Positions 1 through 10,289 of a DNA stretch of 64,000 nt are shown here, in pieces; positions within the stretch are counted from its first letter, which is position 1, and each line of letters opens with the position of its first letter. The notes below the pieces were generated by a model, which saw nothing but the letters and a program-made list of their open reading frames with translations, had not been told where the DNA came from and searched no databases. Source of the DNA: Saccharomycopsis malanga (Eukaryota; Ascomycota; Saccharomycetes; Ascoideales; Saccharomycopsidaceae); the NCBI GenBank assembly GCA_004014935.1, contig CP025324.1:372001-436000 (forward strand), read 5' to 3'. The translations under genes were made by a program, and so were the position numbers.

Positions 1-805
1 CGCTGCTAATAGCTACGATTTTCAGACTTTTGGTGTACTCAGTAGGAGGAAGACATCTAGGAAAGATGAAATTGGTTTGTTGTTTGATGGAATTCAACTC
101 TTGCAAAGCGTCTGGTGAATAGTAGTTTTCTGGACCAAGAGTTGCGAATTGGTTTCCTGCAAAGAATTCTGACAATGAATCGTTTGCTGGATCCATCAAC
201 GACGTGGCAACAGAAAACGGATTGGAAAGACTTTCTAGATCTAATATTGGGTTGTAATCATTTGTGATGGGTCTTGGAGCAGGCCCGGAAGACGAGGCGT
301 AACCACTGGTATATATATTACCATTTCCAGAAACTACTTGGAATCCATAGTCACCGCCACTAACATCTACTAAGACCACGTCCTTTCCTTTTGATAAAGA
401 CTGTTGACCGTCGTACTTTCTATCCATTCGAAAAGCCTTGACCTCAGTAGGCTTGGTGACATTGGTTGTTCCAAAAGTCTCGTTGACATTATCTGCCGGC
501 GCCTCTGAAATACGATAACCAAGTCTTCCTTGCTCGTTCTTGCCCCAGGTATACAAATGGGCGTCTAAACGTAGCTGGTAAAGCTGTGACCAGCTGGATA
601 TCGCCGGGTTTAGTGGAGTGGCATTGTTGTCACCAAACTGTTTTCTGAAAAGCAACTGGTAGAAAAAAGAACTGTTCAAATACCGTCTCAATTCATGGTT
701 CTTGATCTGTGTCAAAGAAATGATCTCGTCATAATGCAAATGTGGTAGAACATGAAATACAAGAACATCCTCTCCTAAATCTAGAAGAGATCTTTTATGA
801 ATCAT
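1..805 (-). CDS. SAF1: F-box/RCC1-repeat protein, SAF1-like (partial)
   Basis: This reading frame starts at the ATG at 805-803 and stays open to the left edge, so only about 268 N-terminal residues are visible. An F-box-like leader (DLGEDVLVFHVLPHLHYDEI) is followed by an RCC1-type blade around LYTWGKNEQGRLGYRI and a second one at GFQVVSGNGNIYTSGYA. F-box plus RCC1 repeats is the architecture of yeast Saf1, the SCF substrate adaptor that sends unprocessed vacuolar and lysosomal proenzymes for ubiquitination. The architecture is visible; the Saf1 assignment is inferred from it. Another F-box/RCC1 protein cannot be excluded because the C-terminal propeller lies outside the window. Confidence 0.7.
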   Translation of the reverse strand, partial: MIHKRSLLDLGEDVLVFHVLPHLHYDEIISLTQIKNHELRRYLNSSFFYQLLFRKQFGDNNATPLNPAISSWSQLYQLRLDAHLYTWGKNEQGRLGYRISEAPADNVNETFGTTNVTKPTEVKAFRMDRKYDGQQSLSKGKDVVLVDVSGGDYGFQVVSGNGNIYTSGYASSSGPAPRPITNDYNPILDLESLSNPFSVATSLMDPANDSLSEFFAGNQFATLGPENYYSPDALQELNSIKQQTNFIFPRCLPPTEYTKSLKIVAISS

Positions 806-1782
806 GGTGCCTTTTACTCGTTGACGCTTTATTGTATGATGCTTTTAATCATCGCATCTCATCTTATCAAGAAAAAATGAGAATACCAAGATAATTCGGT
901 AGAGAATCAAATGCTCTCAAAAAACATATTTGAATTTTACTAATTGATGATAAGACAAATCTCTTTTTTACTATGCTTAATACTTCAATACAGACAATTT
1001 TTGATTGGGAATCACTACGTTTTTTTTATATACATCAAAAGTTTAATCTAAAAGAAACAAAGATGATTTGAATTATTGATTAAGTTTAGCTTTTTTTATA
1101 AAAGTTTATGACTATTATGTTTCCAGATATTACTGGAAAAGAAATTAATTATCCACCTGTTAGTAATAGTAGCAGTTATAATGTCTGGTTTAACACTACA
1201 GTTTTATTTATGCCTTCGAATGTGTAATAATTATAAAAACGTCTATAAACTTCTAACTCTGGGCAACCTTTTTTAACTGAACTCTTATATTCACCTTGTT
1301 TATGTTTGTCTCGTTTGACTTGCTCTTTCCTGTTACACATTGAAAGAAAGTATACAAGTATTGAGAGCTTATACCCCAACAGGAAATACTAAAAGTAGCA
1401 AGAAGAATAAACAGTCATTGTACATTACCAGGGGGAGGAATATCAAAATGGTGTATAAAGCGAAAGGTAAATTAAAGTTAAGAATAAAACAAAAAAATAA
1501 TAGGGAAAGTAAAAAATAAACAAAATGTGCTGGAAATCTACCATAATAGTAACAAGACGAAAGCTAGAAGAGAACAAGAAATTATAAATAAAATGGAAAC
1601 AGAAAACAGAACAGCAAAGGTAACAAAGAAATAGAAAAACTTAAAAATAAGAAACAAGAACGTAAAAGTAAATTTGAATGGGAGAAATCAAAAGACAAAT
1701 AAAGAATAAAGAAAAAGGCGGATTGACTAAAAAGTCGCTATTATATATTGTTTAAGTTTCATAAAGGTTATACAAGGCGGCC
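806..1782. other. Intergenic, 1 kb, AT-rich
   Basis: This is the 5' flank of the SAF1-like gene and the 3' flank of the next minus-strand gene. It is A/T-rich with A-runs near 1480-1680. A 67-codon frame at 1176-1379 has no recognisable protein features and I regard it as noise. No RNA gene was seen. Confidence 0.6.
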
Positions 1783-3237
1783 TTACTGGTTGTATTGGCT
1801 TTCCTTCTTTTGTTGTTGGTCTTTCATCAAGGCAGCACTAGCCAAAGAGTTTAATGGATTAAAAGGCGTCAGCTGTTGGTTATCATTATTGTTTTTGTTT
1901 TGGTCATGTTGAGCAAAATTGCCGTGGTCTTCTTTATTGAGAATATTGTTACCTTTTCCCACCTGGAATTTGGCAAAATCATGAACAGATTTGCTTTGGA
2001 CAATTTCAGATCTAGTCCGAGCATGGCTGAACATTTTGCGCTTAGCCATACTTGCAAATCCTTTGGCCGTAGAAGTGGTACTTTTGCTTGTATCTGAATT
2101 TTTATTATTTATGCTAGTAGCAGGATGTGTGACAGGTGCTTGTGATGGTTTGGTGACTTTTGACAAGCTTTTATCGATAGACTTGGATCGGGACATGAGA
2201 AATTCCGGGTTGGATTTACGTCTACGATGGCTTGAGTCTGAAGAATCTTTGCCTTTCAGCTGTTCTTTACGGATCATTGCAGCTGGGTCTTCCAGCTGCC
2301 AATGATGGAACTGGATCACATGCTGGAAAGAGCTGATTCCTACAGGCTCGTTCTTTTCGTTGGTGGGGATGGATGGTTTGGCGTTATTAGGGGATCTTAC
2401 AGTTGCCCCGGCAATGGTGGTGGATGTCATTTTTGTAGGTGATTTGGGAGCAGGTTTTGCATGTCTCGGAGACATGGGCAGTTCTTTGTTGAAAGATATT
2501 GTGTGTGTTTCTGGGATTGTAGAGTGCAATTTTGTTGGGAATTTGAACGGTGAACTATGTGTGATATACTGGTTTGAAATAGAGTCGTACAGGTCTTGAG
2601 GGGCTCTTATAGCCTCCATGTTACGATTAGAATATAATTCTTTGGTAGATGCGATTGTTGAACTGCGTTGATGAGTTTTAGGAGCAGTCATTTGCGATGG
2701 AGATGCCATTGTTCCTACTGGGGCAGGAGGATTGGCAGAATAAGATATATCTGTACTGAAATTATGACTGGTGTTTGGACTATTAAAGGCAGTTGAAGAT
2801 ACCACGGCATTGGCAGCAGCCACCGCCGGCCGGTTTTCATCAGAGAAGAAAGGACGAATGGTCAGCTGGTCACCAACATAAGAAGTATTATTCACAGATA
2901 GACCGGGATGCTTGATGCTGTTGCTGCTAAGAAACAAGTTGGGTATTAAATGACTAGGAATGTTAGCATCAATTGAACTTTTCAACAATTGAAGACTGCG
3001 GTCGAGATTCTGAAGTTTCACCTGTTCTTGCTTGGTACGTTCTTGCTCCTGTCTTAACACTATAAGTTCAGTCAAGGCAGCCTCACTAAAAGGCCATTTG
3101 GACGCGGTCTCCAAGATTTGGCCATAAAACCCCTTTTCTTCATCCTCGCCACTAACACTGCTGCTTCTGGTATTGGTCATAAAGGCACCTAGAGTCGGGG
3201 TGCTCTGGCTATTAGTATTGCCACCAAAGTTACTCAT
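1783..3237 (-). CDS. Ser/Thr/Asn-rich protein of unknown function, 484 aa
   Basis: I do not recognise this protein with certainty. The ATG at 3237-3235 gives 484 residues. Two blocks look folded or conserved. Residues 32-105 form a helical segment that begins EEKGFYGQILETASKWPF, continues through a Gln/Glu-rich coiled-coil-like stretch (LRQEQERTKQEQVKLQNL), and ends IPSHLIPNLF. Residues 301-330 contain SSFQHVIQFHHWQLEDP. The rest is low-complexity Ser/Thr/Asn/Pro with many SP and TP sites (for example MSPRHAKPAPKSPTK), which suggests a phosphorylated cytoplasmic or nuclear regulator. No membrane segment or signal peptide is visible. The HHW block vaguely recalls poorly characterised fungal proteins such as Bop3, but I cannot verify this. 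Confidence 0.75.
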   Translation of the reverse strand: MSNFGGNTNSQSTPTLGAFMTNTRSSSVSGEDEEKGFYGQILETASKWPFSEAALTELIVLRQEQERTKQEQVKLQNLDRSLQLLKSSIDANIPSHLIPNLFLSSNSIKHPGLSVNNTSYVGDQLTIRPFFSDENRPAVAAANAVVSSTAFNSPNTSHNFSTDISYSANPPAPVGTMASPSQMTAPKTHQRSSTIASTKELYSNRNMEAIRAPQDLYDSISNQYITHSSPFKFPTKLHSTIPETHTISFNKELPMSPRHAKPAPKSPTKMTSTTIAGATVRSPNNAKPSIPTNEKNEPVGISSFQHVIQFHHWQLEDPAAMIRKEQLKGKDSSDSSHRRRKSNPEFLMSRSKSIDKSLSKVTKPSQAPVTHPATSINNKNSDTSKSTTSTAKGFASMAKRKMFSHARTRSEIVQSKSVHDFAKFQVGKGNNILNKEDHGNFAQHDQNKNNNDNQQLTPFNPLNSLASAALMKDQQQKKESQYNQ

Positions 3238-5198
3238 AATTCATGTTATGATATGATAGCCTGCCGTGATCTCAAGAAGCCTTTATCTATATCTAAAGTG
3301 AAGTTCCTTTGCACAAGTTGTGTTTTCTTGTGTTTTATTTTATTTTCGTGGATCTATATGTTTACTCCTTCAGGATAATATTAGATTTAAACTTTGTTTT
3401 TTTTTTCCAGTCTCTTGGGTAGGATCAAAAGAGGTTAAAACACGCGTCTGATCTGTCCTACTGCAATCCCAGAAAAGTGAGGAGAATTCACAATTGAGAT
3501 TGCGAAGAATAATATTAAAGGTTTCTGAAGAAACGCAAGCCAATAGTCTTGACATTAGGCTCATCTTCAGTATTGCGAGGTTTTCTTTAATTAATTGCTG
3601 CCCTTCTAAAAACATACGTTCGGCCAAAAAAATCCGTTAAGGCTGCCAGGACGAAAAGAGTAAAAAAGAATCGACAAACGGGTGTTGTGCGTTACATCGC
3701 ATCTATTGTCCAGCCAACTAGCGCGTGCCAGGAACAGACAATTGCCTCTTTCATCACCAATTGATGCATGATCGCTGCAAGCTTAACAGCGCGCTGCATG
3801 ATATTACCTCTGATAGCGCGCCTTTGCATGGGATGTCACTTGGATTATCAACGGCAAATGTGGGTAAATCATTAGCAAACCGTTATCCAAATCAGTAAAT
3901 TCAGTGTTGAAAGCTCAGACATTGCAAAACCAGTGCAAATCTTGCTCATTTCTAGATTGCCGGTCTTCACGGGTTTCGAAAATGGTCAATACAAGCCCCG
4001 ATATTTCGAGGAAGTTTAAATCAAATGGACGCTTATATCACGAATCTATCTAAAAACCTAAATGAGGATTGAATATGCCAAAATTTTCTTTACAAGCTCT
4101 TGTTGACTAGTCAGTAAGCACTATTTCCAATATCTGATATATCATTATTAGTAAATACTGGGAATTCCTTATTATATTAATGTGGTGACAAACCCTTATA
4201 GACTATTTTAACTAGATAATCTTTATTCAAAGCTTTTTGACCGTTTCTAATTGTTGTAAAATTTCAATTGTTTGAGCAGTGAACTTCCAATTGTTTTGAA
4301 ATGACACCCTGCAGTGTGTTCCCAGCTCGCCTCGAAAATGTACATAAATCAACACCTAATACCATCCAGGCAAAATGACAACAAAATGTACACAGATCAT
4401 AATGACTTCTGAAGGAGCAGATAATGATTTGGGGCGACGCTTCATTCCCTCAAAGAAAAGGAGATGTAAAAACAGGAAAAGTGATGGTTTGTTATACGCT
4501 TTATGACATGTAATCAAATTGTTGAGGTCGTAACCATTATCCGAATAAACATATGATACTAAGACATACCTGGTGGTTTTCCGTAGTTTCTACAACTATC
4601 AGTATCGAAAATACAACGGCAAACAATATAGTATATTTGTAAAAACCAATTATCCGAGTTGTGTAGCAACCAGACTCAAAGTAATAATATAGATATAACA
4701 GAGAACAAATAAGATAGGCACGACAAAGATGTAAAATGATTAAAGTATAATATAGCAGGAGATTGTAAAAGCATATAATATATAAGCTGTTATAATATAG
4801 AGCAAGGGGAGAAACTGTAGCGAGTCTCACTAAAATATAAGGCAATGCAAGCCTGGAAAGGATGACAATATAGAGGAAAAAAAAAGAGAGGAAGTATAGT
4901 ATCAGGGAAATTCAAAATAGGCAACGGCCAAACGCTTCAAAAGAACTGAGAAAATTGATGGAAAGATATTAAAAAATGGAGCTTAATAATGAAGGATAAA
5001 ACAAATTGGCAACAATAACGTTAAAAGCCAATCAAACTTAAAAAGAGTAAAAATGGGAACCAAATCAAATATAATATAAGGATAAGAATATGATGCAGCA
5101 GTCTGCACTCATACGGCAGAATTTTATCAATAAAACAGCACATTGTGTTTCTAATCAATTAGAAAACCAAACAAGCCTTTCTTCACCTTTATAGGGCT
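3238..5198. other. Intergenic, 2 kb, no gene seen
   Basis: This is the promoter side of the 1783-3237 gene and the 3' side of the XBP1-like gene. It is AT-rich. Open frames at 3370-3627 and 4537-4845 (the latter Leu/Tyr/Ile-rich) look like chance frames in A/T sequence. A locally GC-richer block at 3700-3850 has several GCGCG-type words and may hold regulatory sites for the left gene. No RNA gene was recognised. Confidence 0.55.
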
Positions 5199-7028
5199 TC
5201 AGGAAATCAAACCTTTGATATCCATCTTGTTGTTTGGAGCTGAAGTAACCGGTTTAGTTTCGCCAGTTGCCATTTTAGCTACCAATTTTGGCATATATGC
5301 ATTAGCTGCATGGTTCAACATTGGCGAAGCATCGGAACCAACAGTTGAAGAAGCAGATACTTCAACGCTACTGGTAGTAAACAAAGATCTAGTGGCAGTA
5401 GCAGGAGGAGCTAGTCCTGGTAAAGAGATTGAGGAGCCAGGGGTACTACTGCGCATATAACCGTTTAAAGAGTACTTGGTAAGTGACGACAGAGTGGACA
5501 ATGGTTTTCCTGTTACAGAAGAAAGTTTGTTGGCCGCGGCCAACAAACTTTCAACTGGATTATGCTTATTAGCAAGATTCATTACTGGCATTGAAGAGCT
5601 TGAATACGACGACGAGGAACTGGAAGAAGCAGATGAAGGAACAGATAAACCACCATTGTGAGTATGAATTGGCGGAGAAGGAGTCAAAAGCTTTCTGTTG
5701 AAATTGTAGCCGTAGTTGTAAGCCCCATTTGCATTAGTGCTAGTTACAGTGGCAAGAGGAGCTGGATGAGAATAATAATTATAAACATTTGGTGCCTGTA
5801 AAGTTGTGAAAGTTGGAACAACTGGTCTGGCTGCTTTAGAATGTATTTCCTCTGAAGATTCCAACTCGTTTTCATTCTCGTTGTCACTGATTATTGCACT
5901 TTCATTAGGTAAAGACGACGATCTATATGCTTTATAGGCCGTTCTGTGGGCAGAGCTGGCGTATTTCAATTTACGTAAGGAATCAGAGGCAAGTATCATT
6001 TCGTTGTACTCGTCATGGGAAAGCGGTTGTTTGGATGGAGCCGATGCCACTCTTTGGTTAGATGAAGTTGTAGGAAATGGAGTTGGATTTGGAATTGATG
6101 ATGAAGTTGATAAACCGGTGTTAGGAATGATACTGGAATGAAACGATATCATTGTTGGAGAGGAGCTGCTGCTTAACAGGCCAAGGCTAGACTCGGTTAC
6201 AATCTGTTTTGGCTTTCTTCCTTTTTTGATTCCAGAAGTGGTTTTTGGCTTTTTTGTAGTAGCACCGCCAGCAGTACCAGGAGAAGCTTCGCTATCACTG
6301 TTTTCAGCCTTCAACTTCTGAGTGATTCTCTTTCTTTTCTTTTTGTTCTCGTTAGTCTTGTCATTGGGGTCGCCTGGTAAGTAGCTATTAAGCTTCAATT
6401 CGCCATAGCCAAAATCAGTAGGCTTCAAGACATCATGAAGAAACTGCACACCAAAAATAGGCACCAAACAGAATCTGATGTCCCAGCAGATCTTGCAGGC
6501 CAACTTGTAGCAATTGTCATAATTCAACCAGCTCCCCTGAATCTTCAAGAAACCGCCTCTGACTCGCTTCAAATATGGTTCCAACTCAGGAGCATTATCC
6601 AACAAGTTCAAGATATCAGCTTTAGAGTTACCAAGAGCCTTCCAGATACCAGTGAGGTGCACATACCCAGTATTGTAATCCCAAATGATTGACTGGTTGT
6701 TGATCTTGTACTCAAAAGTTGTAAAGCAGTTGCGAGAGTCGACAGAAGTGGTGTACTTATTCCGAATGATTGGGTTTTCAGTTTCATGAGGAAGATTCAC
6801 AAGTTGGTTCTTTGGTATCTGTTGGTAAATCTGGATGGGAATAGGATGGATAGGGTATTTCAAATGAGAATATTTGAAGTTTTCATCGTCTAGTTCGTCG
6901 TTGACAAGAGCAAGGTCTGCGGTTCCATTGAGAAGATTCTTTTTGATAATAAGAGACTTCTTGCGGTACTGTTTGAGTTTCTTGTCGTTGAGTTTGGGCT
7001 TGACAAAATAAACGTTGGTGCTAAGCAT
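5199..7028 (-). CDS. XBP1: XBP1-like APSES/KilA-N transcriptional repressor, 609 aa
   Basis: This is a sequence-specific DNA-binding protein. The first in-frame ATG is at 7028-7026; the frame extends upstream only with non-ATG codons. Residues about 104-195 form an APSES/KilA-N domain of the Xbp1 type, with IIWDYNTGYVHLTGIWKALG, then KRVRGGFLKIQGSWL, then IRFCLVPIFG. The last two blocks closely match Xbp1. A basic cluster after the domain (KKKRKR) is a probable nuclear signal. The C-terminal 350 residues are Ser/Pro/Asn-rich and look disordered. In Saccharomyces, Xbp1 represses G1 cyclin and other genes during stress and quiescence. The long upstream gap (more than 3 kb to ACO1) fits a complexly controlled regulator. 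Swi4/Mbp1-type APSES proteins carry ankyrin repeats, which are absent here. Confidence 0.82.
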   Translation of the reverse strand: MLSTNVYFVKPKLNDKKLKQYRKKSLIIKKNLLNGTADLALVNDELDDENFKYSHLKYPIHPIPIQIYQQIPKNQLVNLPHETENPIIRNKYTTSVDSRNCFTTFEYKINNQSIIWDYNTGYVHLTGIWKALGNSKADILNLLDNAPELEPYLKRVRGGFLKIQGSWLNYDNCYKLACKICWDIRFCLVPIFGVQFLHDVLKPTDFGYGELKLNSYLPGDPNDKTNENKKKRKRITQKLKAENSDSEASPGTAGGATTKKPKTTSGIKKGRKPKQIVTESSLGLLSSSSSPTMISFHSSIIPNTGLSTSSSIPNPTPFPTTSSNQRVASAPSKQPLSHDEYNEMILASDSLRKLKYASSAHRTAYKAYRSSSLPNESAIISDNENENELESSEEIHSKAARPVVPTFTTLQAPNVYNYYSHPAPLATVTSTNANGAYNYGYNFNRKLLTPSPPIHTHNGGLSVPSSASSSSSSSYSSSSMPVMNLANKHNPVESLLAAANKLSSVTGKPLSTLSSLTKYSLNGYMRSSTPGSSISLPGLAPPATATRSLFTTSSVEVSASSTVGSDASPMLNHAANAYMPKLVAKMATGETKPVTSAPNNKMDIKGLIS

Positions 7029-10000
7029 AACGGCTGGTGGTGGTGGTGGTTTTGATATAGTATAACCCAAGGTTTGCAATATTATGTGTGGCTACACATG
7101 TATATATTATAATATAATACAGGTGAGAAGGATATAGTATAGGGTGGATGGGTGTGACTAGGGATGGAAGGCAAATGGGGAAACAATTAAGAGGGACAAG
7201 TTAAAGAGGAGGAAACTTAAAAAAAAAACAGGAAATAATATGATGTGGCGATCAACAATACAGCTTTAACGTTGACTTAAGCTGTTGTATGGTACCTATG
7301 TGGAAGAAAAGAGACAGGAAAAGACAGACAGAGTAAAAATAAATGAATGTTGAAAAAAGAATAAAATAGGGGAACTAGGAGTATATATAAGTGGGTGCGA
7401 GAAATTATCCGATAGAGGCAAGATTGATGATTCTCCAAGGAAGACAGTGCCATTTAGGCTGGGTGGTTTGGTGGAAGATTATTGTCTCAGAATGTGGACT
7501 AGTGTCGAGTGAAAACAGCACAACCCGGTCCATTACTTGGTTCGGGAAGTCGCCTTCTTTTCTGCTGTTTAGTGTGGAAGTGTGCCACGTTAGTTTGTCT
7601 TGATGGTTCCAACGGTGCAGAGTTATCCACTGCCGCTGGTCTTATTGTTAGTCCAATGTATGGCAAACAATAGGGCCCAGTGTACGAGAGAGAATCGAAT
7701 AAATTGAGTGCTGCTGCATCTACCAATACTACGTTAGATTATACTTTCCATTTTATTTTTTTTTACTCTTTTCCCTGTAATACATCTTTTTCAGCATCAA
7801 TTACATTGTCATTGTTAGCCTGTCTAGACTTTCTTTGAGTTTGCCATAGCTAATCAATGGAAGTGAATCCCCCCACCACACGTAGTCGAGCAAGTCGGGA
7901 GGAGAAGGGCCATCCATACGTAATAGAAGTAGCTTTCGAGGAATAAAATGATTGACGAAAGACACCTGCTTGTTGTTATCTTATTTCCTTCACCAGGTCC
8001 AGGCCATCCCAACAACTCAAAAGGCGATAAGATATGCAAGTTTAATTCGAAACAGTTGACTGAAATGTCCTCTCAAGAGGCGTGTTCCGCATTATCTACG
8101 GGTTTTTAGCAGGCAAAATATTGCGCTAACGAAAACAAGAGTAATTTAATGCGTTTCTTACGGGCTTCTAGTGGCCATGGTGATGTGTTCTACGCATGAA
8201 TGCTATGATTATCTATATTCAGTAAACAATGCTCGTCTGGGCAGGAAACAGCCATATGTAGAAACATTTAAAGATCATAAACTAACAAATAGATCGATCA
8301 ATTATTGGTGAAAACAGGAAATTTTGCATTACAAACAACTGCTGCCGCCGGTTTCATCAAAGAGAAAAATAAATAAGTGATTGATCGGCGCTCTTGTCTC
8401 AGTTGTCGATTCAAGGAACCGCCAACGTTGCAACACTGATAGGCAGTGCTTTCGGAAACTAAGTATCTGTAGTTCTGGTTCGGTGTTAAAAAAGTTGAGT
8501 AATTTAGTTTAAACCAGCCCTGGACCCATGCTACTCTACACTAGGGCAATACTTAAAATAACAGGGATTGGAGATAGTTCATCCTCAACAGCTTGGAGCT
8601 AATGTACTGGACGGCAGTACTACGTGATGCTCAATCCGCGTGAGTATACAGAGATTGTCCATTACATCTGTTAAGTCTGGGTTATTCCTCGGGCGAGGGT
8701 GAGAGTAGAATTTCTACAATAGGCTCTGTTAATTACTGGAGGTATTCATCCCAGCATGATTTTCTCTAGATTTTTCGGTCTCGAGCGTCTCGGCAATTAA
8801 ACTGAAATACGAAAAGCGTAGCATCTATATATAATTTATAGATTGATAAGTCAATTAAGTAAAGTATATCTGTTTTTACCAAGTCATTTAGCATGTTTTG
8901 TACGTAATGGTTAGTGGGGTTGGTTACATGCATTTTAGTTGTGAACAATGTGCCTGGGGTATCTTTAATTGCAGTGTGACTTTCCTCTACTAAATTAGAG
9001 ATCAGAGACACCCCAGGGAATTTAACCCATGTATATCTATTATTCTAATTTTCTGTACATTTGACCAAAAAGGTCTATAATTAAGTGATTGGACTGGAAA
9101 AAAAACATTTCTTAAAATAGATATGTTGTCAAAAGTATTAAATAAACTGCGTAGACTTTAGACGCGTTGTCATACCTGTCATTCTGGAAAATATCATTGG
9201 ATTGAGGCGATAGGTACTACAAGTAGTTATTTGTTTAAATTTTTTTTGATAAGGTTAGAAAGATTTCGTAAAGTGGGGTATAGTTTTTCACGTAAAAGAT
9301 TTGATGAATTCTTTATATTTTCAATGTGTTAGTGATTATTTAATTGATTCGAAATTGAATAATGGATTGCCCTTGTAATGAATATAATATTGTTATTTTG
9401 TTATACTTTATGTGTATTGTATTTCAAACTTGACAAAATGATGGATTGAAATGGACAGCTTTATGTTGGTAACCGTACCAAATGTATAATGATAGTCTAA
9501 TTGTCAACCCATTGGAGTTTCGGTGGGTGAGATTAGTTGTGAGGTTTTATTGAACACTTAATACACGTACTGATAAAAATACAAGAAATGTTGTTTGACA
9601 ATTGATAATTATGGACTTTTATCATGGTCATAGGAGAAAAATGCAATGGATGCATGTAATGCATCTTGAATGGTATCTTACATTTTTACAGACAATTTGA
9701 TTGTAAATATTCTCGATCAGCATTATAAAAAGTTGTCATAATCATTTTCAACAATATTTGGTCAAATATGACAAGTCAGTCTATATTTATAGATGGTTCT
9801 ACATGTACAAGCCGATGAAAGACAATAGATAATACAATAGTGTCTAGTAACACGACAACTCAATATATAATCATTCCGTATAATTCACAAATTACATCGG
9901 GAAACACGGAGTACGGGCGAAAGCAATGAGCCATTGCCTCTCAAGCGAAAAAGATTATGAAAATACCGGAGAAAAGCATTCCCCCCTCGGGTCCGCAATT

Positions 10001-10134
10001 GAATATGAGCGAATATCATGACCGGTTTACACGGTGGTTCGGGAGGCCGCTTGGAAGCAAAGAGGGTGGAACAACCCCTATAGCATGACTGGCCCGATTT
10101 CGGAGACCCGCGGCTTACGTTAAAAAAGCTTGTC

Positions 10135-10139
10135 ATTGG
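10135..10139 (-). promoter_or_regulatory. CCAAT box upstream of ACO1
   Basis: ATTGG on the + strand (CCAAT on the minus strand) lies about 150 bp upstream of the ACO1 ATG within TGTCATTGGCTGATGG. CCAAT boxes bind the HAP complex, which controls TCA and respiratory genes including aconitase in several yeasts. That HAP acts here is an inference from position. Confidence 0.45.
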
Positions 10140-10181
10140 CTGATGGAGCAAGATTCTCCAACCCATGTTTAGCATTTGCTG

Positions 10182-10198
10182 GATGTATATATATTTTG
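10182..10198 (+). promoter_or_regulatory. TATA-like element of ACO1
   Basis: The word TGTATATATATTTTG lies about 100 bp upstream of the ACO1 start codon. That is a normal TATA distance for a strongly expressed yeast gene. Confidence 0.45.
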
Positions 10199-10289
10199 AT
10201 ATGATCCCTTGCGATTTGTTGAGAGCACTGTTTGAAGAAATTTTTTTTCCAGACCTTCTCTCTGTTCAACACCGTATCCATTGTTGAGT

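Larger units (their letters stand above)
7029..10289. other. Large divergent intergenic region between XBP1 and ACO1 (3.3 kb)
   Basis: This is the largest gene-free stretch in the window and is shared by two divergent promoters. The XBP1-proximal part (7100-7340) is purine-rich, with A-runs and GGA-rich words. The middle (8500-9880) is AT-rich and has no credible coding frame. The ACO1-proximal 400 bp is GC-richer, with CGG-containing words around 10010-10110. Open frames at 7499-7726, 7854-8039, 8766-9011 and 9885-10175 have no family features and I regard them as chance. No tRNA or snoRNA was recognised. Confidence 0.6.

Noticed and set aside
4537-4845. 102-codon Leu/Tyr-rich frame on the minus strand
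   Set aside because: It lies in AT-rich intergenic DNA, has the composition expected of translated A/T sequence and shows no domain.
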